A stretch of DNA of 64,000 bases from CBDHFQ01 sp965262565 (GTDB lineage: Bacteria > Bacteroidota > Bacteroidia > J057), in contig CBDHFQ010000044.1 of the NCBI GenBank assembly GCA_965262565.1, positions 9,561 through 73,560 of the forward strand, written 5' to 3'. The position numbers and the translations under genes were made by a program. The notes beneath the pieces were generated by a model that searched no databases, was not told the origin of the DNA, and saw only the letters and a list, made by a program, of their open reading frames with translations. Every line of letters begins with the position of its first letter. The first letter of the stretch is position 1. Positions 17,562-26,277 of this stretch are shown here, one piece after another.

Positions 17562-18269
17562 TTATTCCGTAAATTCTCCATCTCCTACTTTGACAGTAAA
17601 AGGCTTGCAAAAGAAGAGTGCATATTGATACGTTCCGAGGGCAACATCTCCAGGTACATCATAGGAATGTGCCCCTTCGAATTGAGTTACTTCCCCTAAT
17701 TCCAATGCTCCATTAATGGTATTGGGATTATTTGTCAGATATACATACAAACCGGGAAGAGAACTGGAAGCTCTGAAATCCTCTCCTACTTCAAATACCA
17801 ATCCACTCCCTTCCTGCTTCAGAACCATACTTCCTTCTAATATATAAAAGCTGGTTGTTTGAATAGTTCCAGTTCTTTCCGTTGCGGTATTTGGAACGGA
17901 TTCGTCTTCTGTAACGGTAATTGAGAATTCATCGATCAAAGTAGCGGTGTCATCTCCTTGAGCTTCTGCCCTTACAATGGCTAATCCCGGAGAGACAGCT
18001 TCTGCTAATCCAGACTGGTCTATAGATAATACATTTTCATCGGAGCTACTCCAGCTAATGTTTCTGCTTTCCTGAGATCCCACATTGTTAAAAAAGAAGG
18101 CTTCTAATTGGAAACTCATTCCTACCTGAAGGCTATCGATGACGTTGATCACACGAACTTCTTCCGGTACTCTATCGTCAATAATATCATCCCCTATACA
18201 AGCGCTGAAGATTAATAATACGGAAAAGATGCAAGCGTATGAAAGATTTGTAGAAGATTGTACACGCAT
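17562..18269 (-). CDS. Lipoprotein with Ig-like (Big2) and DM13 domains
   Basis: This 235-residue protein has a lipoprotein signal (IFSVLLIFSAC, lipid Cys ~24). A bacterial Ig-like fold at ~35-120 follows (ISWSSSDENVLSIDQSGLA, then GLAIVRAEAQG). Residues ~130-232 match the DM13 domain: a TGTIQ start, LYVYLTNNP, a Gly-rich Tyr-containing turn (GAHSYDVPGDVALGTYQYA), and the hallmark Cys in FFCKPFTVKVG. DM13 domains are predicted to take part in extracellular redox or electron transfer because of that conserved Cys. The protein should sit on the membrane facing the periplasm or surface. It is transcribed ahead of the outer-membrane protein gene at 16631. Confidence 0.75.
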   Translation of the reverse strand: MRVQSSTNLSYACIFSVLLIFSACIGDDIIDDRVPEEVRVINVIDSLQVGMSFQLEAFFFNNVGSQESRNISWSSSDENVLSIDQSGLAEAVSPGLAIVRAEAQGDDTATLIDEFSITVTEDESVPNTATERTGTIQTTSFYILEGSMVLKQEGSGLVFEVGEDFRASSSLPGLYVYLTNNPNTINGALELGEVTQFEGAHSYDVPGDVALGTYQYALFFCKPFTVKVGDGEFTE

Positions 18270-18511
18270 ACAAAATTTGTTTGGTGAATATTTTTAGTAC
18301 GAAAATGAAATCTATGGATTAATGGTCGAAAATTTTCTTCTTTGTATAGCAAAGATCCACAAAATCCATTGGTGGTATGTCAAATACAGGACAAACCTAC
18401 TTTCGGCTCCATTTCTTTACATGAAAGAATTTCTATGTAATTGTTCCAAATCCAAGGTGGAAAGCTGTTAGATTTACTATGATTTATGTATCCAAACTTA
18501 ATAACAAACAC

Positions 18512-18868
18512 ATGAAAAGCTTAGGAATTATTTTAGCATTTATCATCTCTTTCTTTACATTGGAAACAGGCCTTGAAGGAACATGGCATGTGGAAGCAGG
18601 AGAACGTTCTTATGATATTACGTTTACTGCTGATGGAATGTATATGGTGGATATGGGGGCAGATGGAACAGTAGATGTAGAAGGGACTTATACAGTAGAA
18701 GAAAACACATTGACAATGAAGGATACTAGCGGAGAAATGTCTTGTAGAGGAGATGAAGGGGGATCTTATACCTTTTCAGTTGAAGGAGACAAAGCATCAT
18801 TCAGCATGGTATCTGATAATTGTGAAGGAAGAAAAGGCTTAGATGGTCAGACGTTGACAAAGAAGTAA
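18512..18868 (+). CDS. Small secreted lipocalin-like protein
   Basis: This 118-residue protein starts at the ATG at 18512, which opens a signal sequence (MKSLGIILAFIISFFTLE); an in-frame ATG at 18479 gives an unlikely polar leader. The mature part reads GTWHVEAG ... YDITFTADGMYMVD, then DVEGTYTVEENTLTMKDTSG. This is the repeating beta-strand pattern of small lipocalin-like or META-like proteins that describe a GxW first strand. Two Cys (MSCRGD and DNCEG) may form a disulfide. Its function is unknown. It is a single-gene unit followed by a terminator. Confidence 0.7.
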   Translation: MKSLGIILAFIISFFTLETGLEGTWHVEAGERSYDITFTADGMYMVDMGADGTVDVEGTYTVEENTLTMKDTSGEMSCRGDEGGSYTFSVEGDKASFSMVSDNCEGRKGLDGQTLTKK

Positions 18869-18901
18869 GCATTGTAACAAATTGGATGAAAATACGAAGG
18901 G

Positions 18902-18933
18902 AAGGCTTCCTCATTATTGTGGAAGTCTTTTTT
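18902..18933 (+). terminator. Terminator after the small secreted protein gene
   Basis: AAGGCTTCC (18902-18910) pairs with GGAAGTCTT (18921-18929) with one G-T wobble, followed by TTTTTT. This is a classical intrinsic terminator. Confidence 0.8.
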
Positions 18934-19075
18934 ATTTGTCAAATGATACCTATCCCTTTACGTTTAGAACAGCATCATAAGATGAAGTTGCTGAAAAAGC
19001 CCATCTAAGATCAATTCCCTTTAGGTAAATTAATATTAAACTCTTATACTGATAAAAAAGGACAAACTAAAAAGG

Positions 19076-20023
19076 ATGCTACAAATTTCAGGGATTATTG
19101 CAGCTATACTACTCATTGTATTATTTATAGGACTGTTCTACATCAACAGAATAGCTACAGGAACTAAACAAGGAACCACTCCGCAAGGATATCGCCTCAT
19201 CGAAGCTAATGGATATTCATTTGCGGTAAAATTAAGTGGGAACGAACAGGACACTCCCGTCATCTTACTTCATGGATTTCCTGAATCTTCCAGAATGTGG
19301 AATAAATTGATGTCAGAGTTAAATCAGGGAGGTTATTATACCATTGCTCCTGACCAAAGAGGATACAGTTATACAGCGAGACCAAAAGAAATCTCAAAAT
19401 ATCAAATTACCCATTTAACGCAAGATATTATCGCCATCGCAGATCAGTTGGGCATCGACCAATTTCATCTTATTGGACATGATTGGGGAAGTGTGGTAGG
19501 ATGGAAAATAGCTACTGACTTTCCTGAACGATTATATTCTTATACCGCCTTATCTGTTCCTCATTTGACAGCCTTTTCCAGAGCTTATAAAGAAGATAAA
19601 CGACAACATGAGGCTAGTAAATACATAAGAAACTTTCAAAAACCGAAGATACCAGAGTTTATGTTGGCCAAGAATAATTACAAATTATTGAAAAGAATTT
19701 GGTTCAAACACAATGCACAAGAAAAAGCTGCCTATTTAACGCTGTTCCAGCAGAAACATGCATTAAGTGGTGCTATCAATTGGTATAGAGGGAATTATTA
19801 CTTGTTTAATCAGGCAACTGACATAGGTGAAGTTACTATCCCCGTACTTTATTTGTGGGGGAACAAAGATTTTGCTCTTCTTCGCTCAGGAGTAGAATGG
19901 ACAGAAGAATATGTCTCCGGATATTATCGCTTTGTAGAGTTAGAAGCTGGTCATTGGCTCATTCAGGAGGCGTACGAAACGGTTCGTAATGAGATTGTGG
20001 ATCATTTAGCAAAATTTCCTTAA
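19076..20023 (+). CDS. Alpha/beta hydrolase, epoxide-hydrolase-like
   Basis: This 315-residue protein has an N-terminal hydrophobic anchor (ISGIIAAILLIVLFIGLFYI). An alpha/beta hydrolase core follows. The oxyanion-hole motif is HGFPESSRMW. The nucleophile elbow GHDWGS has Asp rather than Ser, as in epoxide hydrolases and haloalkane dehalogenases. A catalytic His sits in AGHWLIQE near the end. A cap domain lies around residues 165-235. It probably opens epoxides of lipid or xenobiotic origin from a membrane-tethered position. It is flanked by terminators on both sides and so is monocistronic. Confidence 0.88.
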   Translation: MLQISGIIAAILLIVLFIGLFYINRIATGTKQGTTPQGYRLIEANGYSFAVKLSGNEQDTPVILLHGFPESSRMWNKLMSELNQGGYYTIAPDQRGYSYTARPKEISKYQITHLTQDIIAIADQLGIDQFHLIGHDWGSVVGWKIATDFPERLYSYTALSVPHLTAFSRAYKEDKRQHEASKYIRNFQKPKIPEFMLAKNNYKLLKRIWFKHNAQEKAAYLTLFQQKHALSGAINWYRGNYYLFNQATDIGEVTIPVLYLWGNKDFALLRSGVEWTEEYVSGYYRFVELEAGHWLIQEAYETVRNEIVDHLAKFP

Positions 20024-20050
20024 ATAATAGTAAGGGATAACTTAAAAAAA

Positions 20051-20086
20051 AGAGGCTCACCTATATTCAACGTTAGGTAAGCCTCT
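20051..20086. terminator. Bidirectional terminator between convergent genes
   Basis: AGAGGCTCACCT (20051-20062) pairs with AGGTAAGCCTCT (20075-20086) with one mismatch. An A-run precedes the left arm. It serves the hydrolase gene and the convergent VPS10-like gene. Confidence 0.75.
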
Positions 20087-20116
20087 TGAATAAACATTAA
20101 ATCTCGCATTTCCTAC

Positions 20117-23100
20117 CTATTCATTTCCATACTCCACCCTTCTTCCAGGCGTATAAGGAGCGCCAATCTCCTCAAGCTTTTGTTGTAAGGCAGGCATCAA
20201 TTCATTGGTCAATGTCTGCAGTTCTGCTAATACTGGCTTAAATGCTTCCTCTGCGAGGACATATGTTTGTTTATGTGTCTTCGTCGGTGCTGCTGTAGAG
20301 TAATATTGCTCATACATCAAGCTTCCAATCCTGTTTGAAATCGAAGGAATCTGATCTACATCTAAGGTCCTGGCAATAGGATCTCCATTCATAGACAATC
20401 TAATATCGTATAACTCATCCTCAATCTGCTGGACGTCTTTCATGACAGATGAAAGCGGTACCTCAGCTGCTATAATTGCTTTTTTAATATGAGACAACTG
20501 ATTATTCAATTCACTTACGGTCCGCTGTGCTCCCTGGAAAGATCTAAACAATTCAGTTACTTCACGCTGGAAATTCACTTTAGCCAATCGATCTTCTGCA
20601 GGAAGGGTCGTATTATTGAGACTCTTCACTTCAAAAGAAACGGGAGCTCCTATCTCTCTGATTTCTCCCATCACTACTTTGGCTAATGATACTTCATAGG
20701 TTCCTGGCAATACTAAGGTTCCTTCTCGTTTGCCAGCAAATGGATTATAGAATGAAGGCTTACTTAGGGAAATCGCATTTTTAGGAGCATATCTCAAATC
20801 CCAGTGAAGTCGTTGAATCCCTTTGCCTGGCTTAGCAGTTAATTTCCTAATCACATTTCCCCCATTATCTTTAATCGTAAAGACTAATTGAGGCACGGTC
20901 TCTCTTTTCTCAGCTCTCAATGCTTCCATCGAAGGATAGCTCACTTCCTCCTCGTTGTTCAATAACTCCTTTTCTTTTTCCTGTCGTTGTTTCTCCAAAC
21001 TCTCTAATTCCTCTTCTATATAATAGGTAAACATGGCTACTGATCCCAAATTTTCTGCCGAATAATAGCTGTCTCCCTGAAAAGATTTTCCAGGCAATCC
21101 TAAGGGCATACTTTGTTCATATGCTAAGGCTTCTCTCACCTCAAATAACTTTCCATCGCTTGCCAACGGCCCATTGGTCAACTCTCTCAATACTGCATAA
21201 TCATCCAACACATAAAATCCTCTTCCGAACGTACCTAAAATCAAATCATTACTCTCTTTATGAATCGCCAAATCTCTTACCGCTATCGTTGGAACCCCAT
21301 TTTTCAGTTGTTTCCAGTAATCTCCCCCACCTGCCGTAAAAAACACACCGAATTCTGTGCCAACGAACAATAAGTCAGCCACTTCATGATCTTCTTCGAT
21401 AGAATAAGCAGATCCACGTTCGGGGAGATTGGCGGAAATTGAGGTCCACGTATTTCCTTTATCTGTACTTTTAAACACATAAGGCTTAAAATCTCCGTAT
21501 TTGTGATGATTGAACAATGCGTAAACAACGTTCTCATTATGTTGAGAGGCATATACCGCATTTACATAGCTCGTATCAGGTGCTCCAGTAATTCCATCGA
21601 TAGTCCGCCAATTTTCTCCCCCATCTTCTGAGATCTGGATCAATCCATCATCCGTTCCCACATATAATAAGTTAGGATTAATGGGCGATTCTGAGAAAGC
21701 GACAATTGTTCCATATGGAGAAGTAGATTGATTTTTAGCAATGGCATCTATTCCCCAGATTCTACCCATTACTTTTAACTTATTTCTGTCAACTTGTCGT
21801 GTCAGGTCATCACTTAGTACTTCCCAGCTATTCCCTCTATCATCACTTCTGAACAATTTATTGGCGGCAAAGTAAATCCTTCCTTCTTTGTGTGGGCTCG
21901 CATGTAAAGGCGCATCCCAATTCCATCTATAGGCTTTCTCCTCTTTTCTTGGCTTTGGTTGAATCCCCAATTCTTCCCCACTTTTACGATCATAGCGCAC
22001 TAACACCCCATATTGAGATTGGGCATATACGATGTCAGGATTAAATGGATCAATCTGCGACTCAAATCCATCTCCTCCATGCGTAATAAACCAGTCGCTG
22101 TTTACTATTCCATGTGCTGTAATGGTACGAGAGGGCCCACCTAAGCTGAAATTGTCCTGTGTTCCTCCGTAGATGTAGTAAAAAGGCTTAGAATTGTCTA
22201 CAGCCACTTTGTAAAATTGTGTAACGGGTAAATTTGGCTTAAAAACCCATGTTTTTGCGGCATCCCATGTTTCGTAAATCCCCCCATCACATCCTACCAA
22301 CCAATGATCGGTATTCTCTGGATTAATCCAGATACAGTGATTATCGACATGCTTGGTGTCTTCTCCTACCCTGTAAAAGGACTTACCTCCATCTACTGAA
22401 GCATGCATCCAGGTATCCATCGCAAATAATTTGTCTGGATTTTTGGGATCAGCAACGATCTCCTGATAATAATTACCACTGGTAGCATAACTTCCCCTTT
22501 TCTCCCAACTAGCACCTTGATTATTGGAACGATATACCCCACTTTTATCTCCCTGCGCTTCGATGATCGCATAAATGATATCGGGATTAGCCGGAGAAAT
22601 CGCCAACCCAATTCTGCCCAGATCTCCGCTTGGAATTCCTGTATGTATCTTGTCCCAATTTTCTCCTCCATCGGTACTTTTATAAATAGCCGATTCAGGC
22701 CCTCCTCCCAGATACGTAAATACATGTCTGCGCCGTTGGAAAGAAGTTGCATAAAGAATATCCGGATTGCGTGGATCCATATGTACTTCATTGATCCCCG
22801 TATGCTCACTAATCTCTAATATATTGTTCCATGTTTCTCCCCCATCTGTACTCTTATACAAGCCCCGCTCTCCTCCTGCATTCCATAAAGGTCCTATCGC
22901 TGCTACATAAATCACTTTAGCATCTCTTGGGTCAATGAGGATACTTCCTATATGTTCGGATTCTGATAATCCCATATGTTTCCAATGCTTCCCGCCATCT
23001 GTTGAACGATATACGCCATCTCCATAAGCAACGCTCCGTTGGTTATTATTCTCTCCTGTTCCTACCCATACGACATTGGGATTATTGGGATCCAAGGTTA

Positions 23101-23428
23101 CCACGCCTATAGAATAAGATCCTTGACTATCAAAAATAGGCTCATACGTAGTGCCTGAGTTTACTGTTTTCCATACGCCACCGGAAGAAGTAGCTACATA
23201 ATATTCCTGAGGTTTATTTGGATGTATGGCAAAATCCGAAATACGACCTGAAGTGATGGCCGGACCAACAGAACGAAATTTGAGTCCACTTAATCCTAGT
23301 GTGTCCAGATAGTGTTTCGGCTGCTCTGTTTCTTCCGTGTCGGATTTCTTTTGGGCTTGCAGGGAGGTGGTACTGATGATCCCCACTAGCCCTATCACGC
23401 ATAAAAAGTAGTTAGCAATGTTCTTCAT
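20117..23428 (-). CDS. VPS10/sortilin-like BNR-repeat propeller protein, secreted
   Basis: This 1103-residue protein has a signal peptide (MKNIANYFLCVIGLVGIIST...) and then many Asp-box/BNR repeats of the form STDGGxxW (YRSTDGGKHW, YKSTDGGETW, YKSTDGGENW, ISEDGGENW, FKSTDKGNTW) over residues ~40-740, giving a large beta propeller of the VPS10/sortilin or xyloglucanase-like type. A Glu/Lys-rich coiled region follows near 790-850, then a beta-sandwich-like region (GTYEVSLAKV) and a helical C-terminal domain. Proteins of this kind are common in Bacteroidota and are loosely annotated as glycosyl hydrolases, but no catalytic residues can be assigned here. A role in binding polymers or proteins outside the cell is plausible. 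Confidence 0.85.
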   Translation of the reverse strand: MKNIANYFLCVIGLVGIISTTSLQAQKKSDTEETEQPKHYLDTLGLSGLKFRSVGPAITSGRISDFAIHPNKPQEYYVATSSGGVWKTVNSGTTYEPIFDSQGSYSIGVVTLDPNNPNVVWVGTGENNNQRSVAYGDGVYRSTDGGKHWKHMGLSESEHIGSILIDPRDAKVIYVAAIGPLWNAGGERGLYKSTDGGETWNNILEISEHTGINEVHMDPRNPDILYATSFQRRRHVFTYLGGGPESAIYKSTDGGENWDKIHTGIPSGDLGRIGLAISPANPDIIYAIIEAQGDKSGVYRSNNQGASWEKRGSYATSGNYYQEIVADPKNPDKLFAMDTWMHASVDGGKSFYRVGEDTKHVDNHCIWINPENTDHWLVGCDGGIYETWDAAKTWVFKPNLPVTQFYKVAVDNSKPFYYIYGGTQDNFSLGGPSRTITAHGIVNSDWFITHGGDGFESQIDPFNPDIVYAQSQYGVLVRYDRKSGEELGIQPKPRKEEKAYRWNWDAPLHASPHKEGRIYFAANKLFRSDDRGNSWEVLSDDLTRQVDRNKLKVMGRIWGIDAIAKNQSTSPYGTIVAFSESPINPNLLYVGTDDGLIQISEDGGENWRTIDGITGAPDTSYVNAVYASQHNENVVYALFNHHKYGDFKPYVFKSTDKGNTWTSISANLPERGSAYSIEEDHEVADLLFVGTEFGVFFTAGGGDYWKQLKNGVPTIAVRDLAIHKESNDLILGTFGRGFYVLDDYAVLRELTNGPLASDGKLFEVREALAYEQSMPLGLPGKSFQGDSYYSAENLGSVAMFTYYIEEELESLEKQRQEKEKELLNNEEEVSYPSMEALRAEKRETVPQLVFTIKDNGGNVIRKLTAKPGKGIQRLHWDLRYAPKNAISLSKPSFYNPFAGKREGTLVLPGTYEVSLAKVVMGEIREIGAPVSFEVKSLNNTTLPAEDRLAKVNFQREVTELFRSFQGAQRTVSELNNQLSHIKKAIIAAEVPLSSVMKDVQQIEDELYDIRLSMNGDPIARTLDVDQIPSISNRIGSLMYEQYYSTAAPTKTHKQTYVLAEEAFKPVLAELQTLTNELMPALQQKLEEIGAPYTPGRRVEYGNE

Positions 23429-23603
23429 AGGCTTGATGTTTCTTATGAAAAGTTAAATATACGAAACATATATAAATTACTGAATACTTGAGAGAAATCA
23501 GGCGCCTTTTCGGCTTTTCGGCGGGCTTCACGGATAAATCCTACATCAAAAGGAATAAATAATTTGTTGATCTTTATTAGATGTAATTAAAAAGATTTTC
23601 TTT

Positions 23604-23801
23604 ATGGATTGGGAACAACATATCCATTCATATTCAAATGTGTTAATGAGTAAACCTATCATAAAGGACACTAGAGTCTCGGTAGAATGAATGTGAGAAT
23701 GATTAGCACCATATTGGTCTGGAGAAAATATTCTCTCAAGCTATCCCAATCTAAAACCAGAGAATATAAGGGCGACTTTCCAATATTTAAAGGCTTGTTA
23801 G
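23604..23801 (+). pseudogene. Decayed DUF433 (antitoxin-like) gene
   Basis: From the ATG at 23604, 28 codons encode MDWEQHIHSYSNVLMSKPII and KDTRVSVE before a stop at 23690, matching the start of DUF433 proteins. The rest of the domain is readable only after frame changes. MNVRMIST lies in a second frame from 23687, and WSGENILSSYPNLKPENIRA, ending TFQYLKAC, in a third from 23715 to the stop at 23801. Aligned by eye to the intact DUF433 gene at 50426-50653, the pieces are collinear (SNPNIMLGKPIIKGSRLTVE; YPGLTRIDI). At least two frameshifts have broken it. No toxin gene is left beside it. Confidence 0.7.
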
Positions 23802-23850
23802 GACCAATCGCCAAAGAAAGTGATAAGGAATATTATGTTAGTTCTAACGC

Positions 23851-25284
23851 TCACTCCCTGGACATATAGCCCCTATACATCTCCTCTTGTTGTTCCGTCA
23901 TATTGCCCTGAATTGAAAACGAAAGCCAACGATCGAACAAATGGCTGAGGATCATAAATTGCTCAAAGGTAGCTGTGATCGATCTCAAATGCGGAAGATG
24001 GGTAAGGGGGCGATAATCTGCCAGTGGTGCACCTGATAAGCGAATCTCTTTCAATTGTTGTAGATGACCTACAAATTCTAAAGAGGTTACAGGGGTATGG
24101 CAAATATCGAGAAATTCCAACTCCTCAAATTCTCCCAACAACTCCTGATCGGTAAATTGATTAAAGCTCACATTTAATCGCTTTAGCTTTGTCAAGGGTT
24201 TGATCCAGGATAAGGAAGGTAGATTAGCACTGGAAACATCTAGAATGGTCAACTGAGTGAGTTGGCTGAGAGATATAGTTTTGCTAATATCTGCCTGACT
24301 TAGATTTAAGCTTTCTAAATGAGGCAATTCGATTAATGGACTGCCATCCTGAATTCTATTTTTAGCTAGATACAGAATCTTCAAATGCTTCAACGATCTC
24401 ATAGGACTCAAATCAGATACAGCCGTATCAGTGAGGATTAATTTACGTACATTTGGGAAAGCGAGGATAGGAGAAAGATCTGAAATTGCAGAAGACATCA
24501 TCCATAAGCTGGTTACATGCTCCAGATCGACAAAATCCCCTTCAATGGTGGCGTGTTTCATGATTTCCTCTTGCCATGCTTTAGACAAAGAGAAAAACCA
24601 ATCCTCAAAGGCTAGTTTTTGCTGGTACTTCTTTCTGGGAACTGCCTCTGTCCCATAAGGTAAATTCAGATGCTTTAAGGTATCTAGAAAATGAGTGTTC
24701 GGTGGTTCTTTTAATACTAATTCCCTACTATACCGAAAATTATAGGATTTAATATCGTAGTTACCCTGGTTCAGATGATGTATGATAAAGGCTAAAAATT
24801 CAGCTATTCCCAGAGCTATGACATACCGAGTATCATCGTCTCTACCATAACTGATTACCTGACCTACCACTCCTTTAGCTCCGGGGTTCATATCTATGCC
24901 TATGTGGTTTCCCCCTCCATCGTGGCTAATAGGAATATAATTAGGATTAGCATATCTCTCCTGAATCATTCCTGGAATAGCAGAAAATACCTGTATATCA
25001 TCAGAATAATCCGTTTGTTCAGCAATATCAGCCCACACTTGCCATTGTTGTACTACCTCTTTTAAAGGCAAGAAGGGCATACCAAAAAATAAAGCCCCTT
25101 TAAATTCCTGGCCATTGTGTATGCGGTACAATTCGCGCAATTCCCGAGGAAAAGTTATTCCCATGAGCTGCTCTGCCTCCCTAATACGCTCCTCAGCAGC
25201 AGCAGGGCGCAAACTTTCAGCTAATTCAGGAAAAGAATCAGCCAACAGGTCTTTTATAGATTGAATGAGATGAGCGATCTTCAT
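23851..25284 (-). CDS. SMI1/KNR4 domain fused to leucine-rich repeats
   Basis: This 477-residue cytoplasmic protein has no signal peptide. Residues ~1-190 form a SMI1/KNR4-type fold (EERIREAEQLMGITFPRELR, LYRIHNGQEF, then ISHDGGGNHIGIDMNP and VISYGRDDD). Residues ~245-445 hold about eight leucine-rich repeats of 22-24 residues (VRKLILTDTAVSDLSPMRSL, LKILYLAKNRIQDGS, LESLNLSQADISK, LKRLNVSFNQFTD). SMI1/KNR4 domains often act as immunity proteins against polymorphic toxins or as general protein-binding modules. The LRR tail adds a second binding surface. No toxin gene is visible nearby, so the role is open. Confidence 0.8.
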   Translation of the reverse strand: MKIAHLIQSIKDLLADSFPELAESLRPAAAEERIREAEQLMGITFPRELRELYRIHNGQEFKGALFFGMPFLPLKEVVQQWQVWADIAEQTDYSDDIQVFSAIPGMIQERYANPNYIPISHDGGGNHIGIDMNPGAKGVVGQVISYGRDDDTRYVIALGIAEFLAFIIHHLNQGNYDIKSYNFRYSRELVLKEPPNTHFLDTLKHLNLPYGTEAVPRKKYQQKLAFEDWFFSLSKAWQEEIMKHATIEGDFVDLEHVTSLWMMSSAISDLSPILAFPNVRKLILTDTAVSDLSPMRSLKHLKILYLAKNRIQDGSPLIELPHLESLNLSQADISKTISLSQLTQLTILDVSSANLPSLSWIKPLTKLKRLNVSFNQFTDQELLGEFEELEFLDICHTPVTSLEFVGHLQQLKEIRLSGAPLADYRPLTHLPHLRSITATFEQFMILSHLFDRWLSFSIQGNMTEQQEEMYRGYMSRE

Positions 25285-25345
25285 GCACCAGGAACAAAAA
25301 TTTTCAGATGCTAATTATATGTAGGCGCGAATATAAAGAAGAATC

Positions 25346-26206
25346 TCAATTCACCTTCTTAAAATTGTATTTTTCTCCTACCAAAGAAGGATTTTGATGT
25401 TGGTACATAAGGCTGGTAAAGGAATTCCCCTTAATTTCCACCTTTTCTTTCCCTAATAGCTTCCCATCCATGAAATATACCTCCAGATCTCCTTTACCAG
25501 GCCCCGTTTCCTTATACTTCCAGATGAATGTGCTCGGTTCGGAAGAACGGGTAAGGTTCATCTCATCAAACATCCTCATATAGGTTTCGCTGTAAATCAG
25601 TAAGGTACCATCTGCTTTCAATTCATTGTACAAATGCTTCTCTGTTCGATCTCCCTCCTTAGTTATTTGTACCCATTTCCCTACCAACGGCTGATACACA
25701 TTCGCTGAAGCATTTACTTCCGTACCATCCATGAACTGTTTTCGTTTCACCACATTCATATTCTCATCAAACTCTACATATTCTCCTACTAATTTGCCTC
25801 CATCGTAGGTCCCTTTAGCTGAAAGCATCCCATCTTTTTTGTACCACACAGCTGCTCCATCTAATTCATATTTATTGGGATCTTCTTTAAGGACTATAGC
25901 TTGAACTGACAGTGCCAATTGGTCGTTACCCGTATAGTGGTAATTGAACAGATAGCGGTCGAAAGGGGTATCCTTTGCTTTCATTTGCAGTCCTTGCTCA
26001 TAGGTGGGAACAGATTCCATGATCATTATAGGTTCTACATATTCCCTGATTAAATAGTAGGTGGCATTAGTTTGGGAGGTTTTGTTCCAATCAGCATCAT
26101 AATACCATCTTTCCATTTGGCCTCCACTCGATTGAGGAGCATTTTGGCTGAATATAGGGAATAGGCAAACAACCAAAGAAAGGAATAACAATAGGTTGGC
26201 TTTCAT
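25346..26206 (-). CDS. Secreted protein with MORN-like repeats and lipocalin-like C-terminus
   Basis: This 286-residue protein has a signal peptide (MKANLLLFLSLVVCLFPIFSQ). Around residues 115-165 it has short repeats of the MORN/YwqK type (AVWYKKDGMLSAKGTYDGGK, then LVGEYVEFDENMNVVKRKQF). The last ~110 residues look like a lipocalin-type beta barrel (GKWVQITKEGDR, LKADGTLLIYSE, LEVYFMDGKLLG). Such proteins are common in Bacteroidota and have no known enzymatic role. It lies 71 bases after the GH5 gene on the same strand, so co-transcription is possible but not required. Confidence 0.65.
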   Translation of the reverse strand: MKANLLLFLSLVVCLFPIFSQNAPQSSGGQMERWYYDADWNKTSQTNATYYLIREYVEPIMIMESVPTYEQGLQMKAKDTPFDRYLFNYHYTGNDQLALSVQAIVLKEDPNKYELDGAAVWYKKDGMLSAKGTYDGGKLVGEYVEFDENMNVVKRKQFMDGTEVNASANVYQPLVGKWVQITKEGDRTEKHLYNELKADGTLLIYSETYMRMFDEMNLTRSSEPSTFIWKYKETGPGKGDLEVYFMDGKLLGKEKVEIKGNSFTSLMYQHQNPSLVGEKYNFKKVN

Positions 26207-26277
26207 ATTTAACTTTTATTTTGGGCAATGATTAGGGCTAAGGTAATTGATCAAATATATAGTTTTTATCATATACT

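Noticed and set aside
22393..22809. 138-residue open frame inside the VPS10-like gene
   Set aside because: It overlaps the strongly supported 1103-residue frame on the same strand, lacks a start context and shows no family motif.
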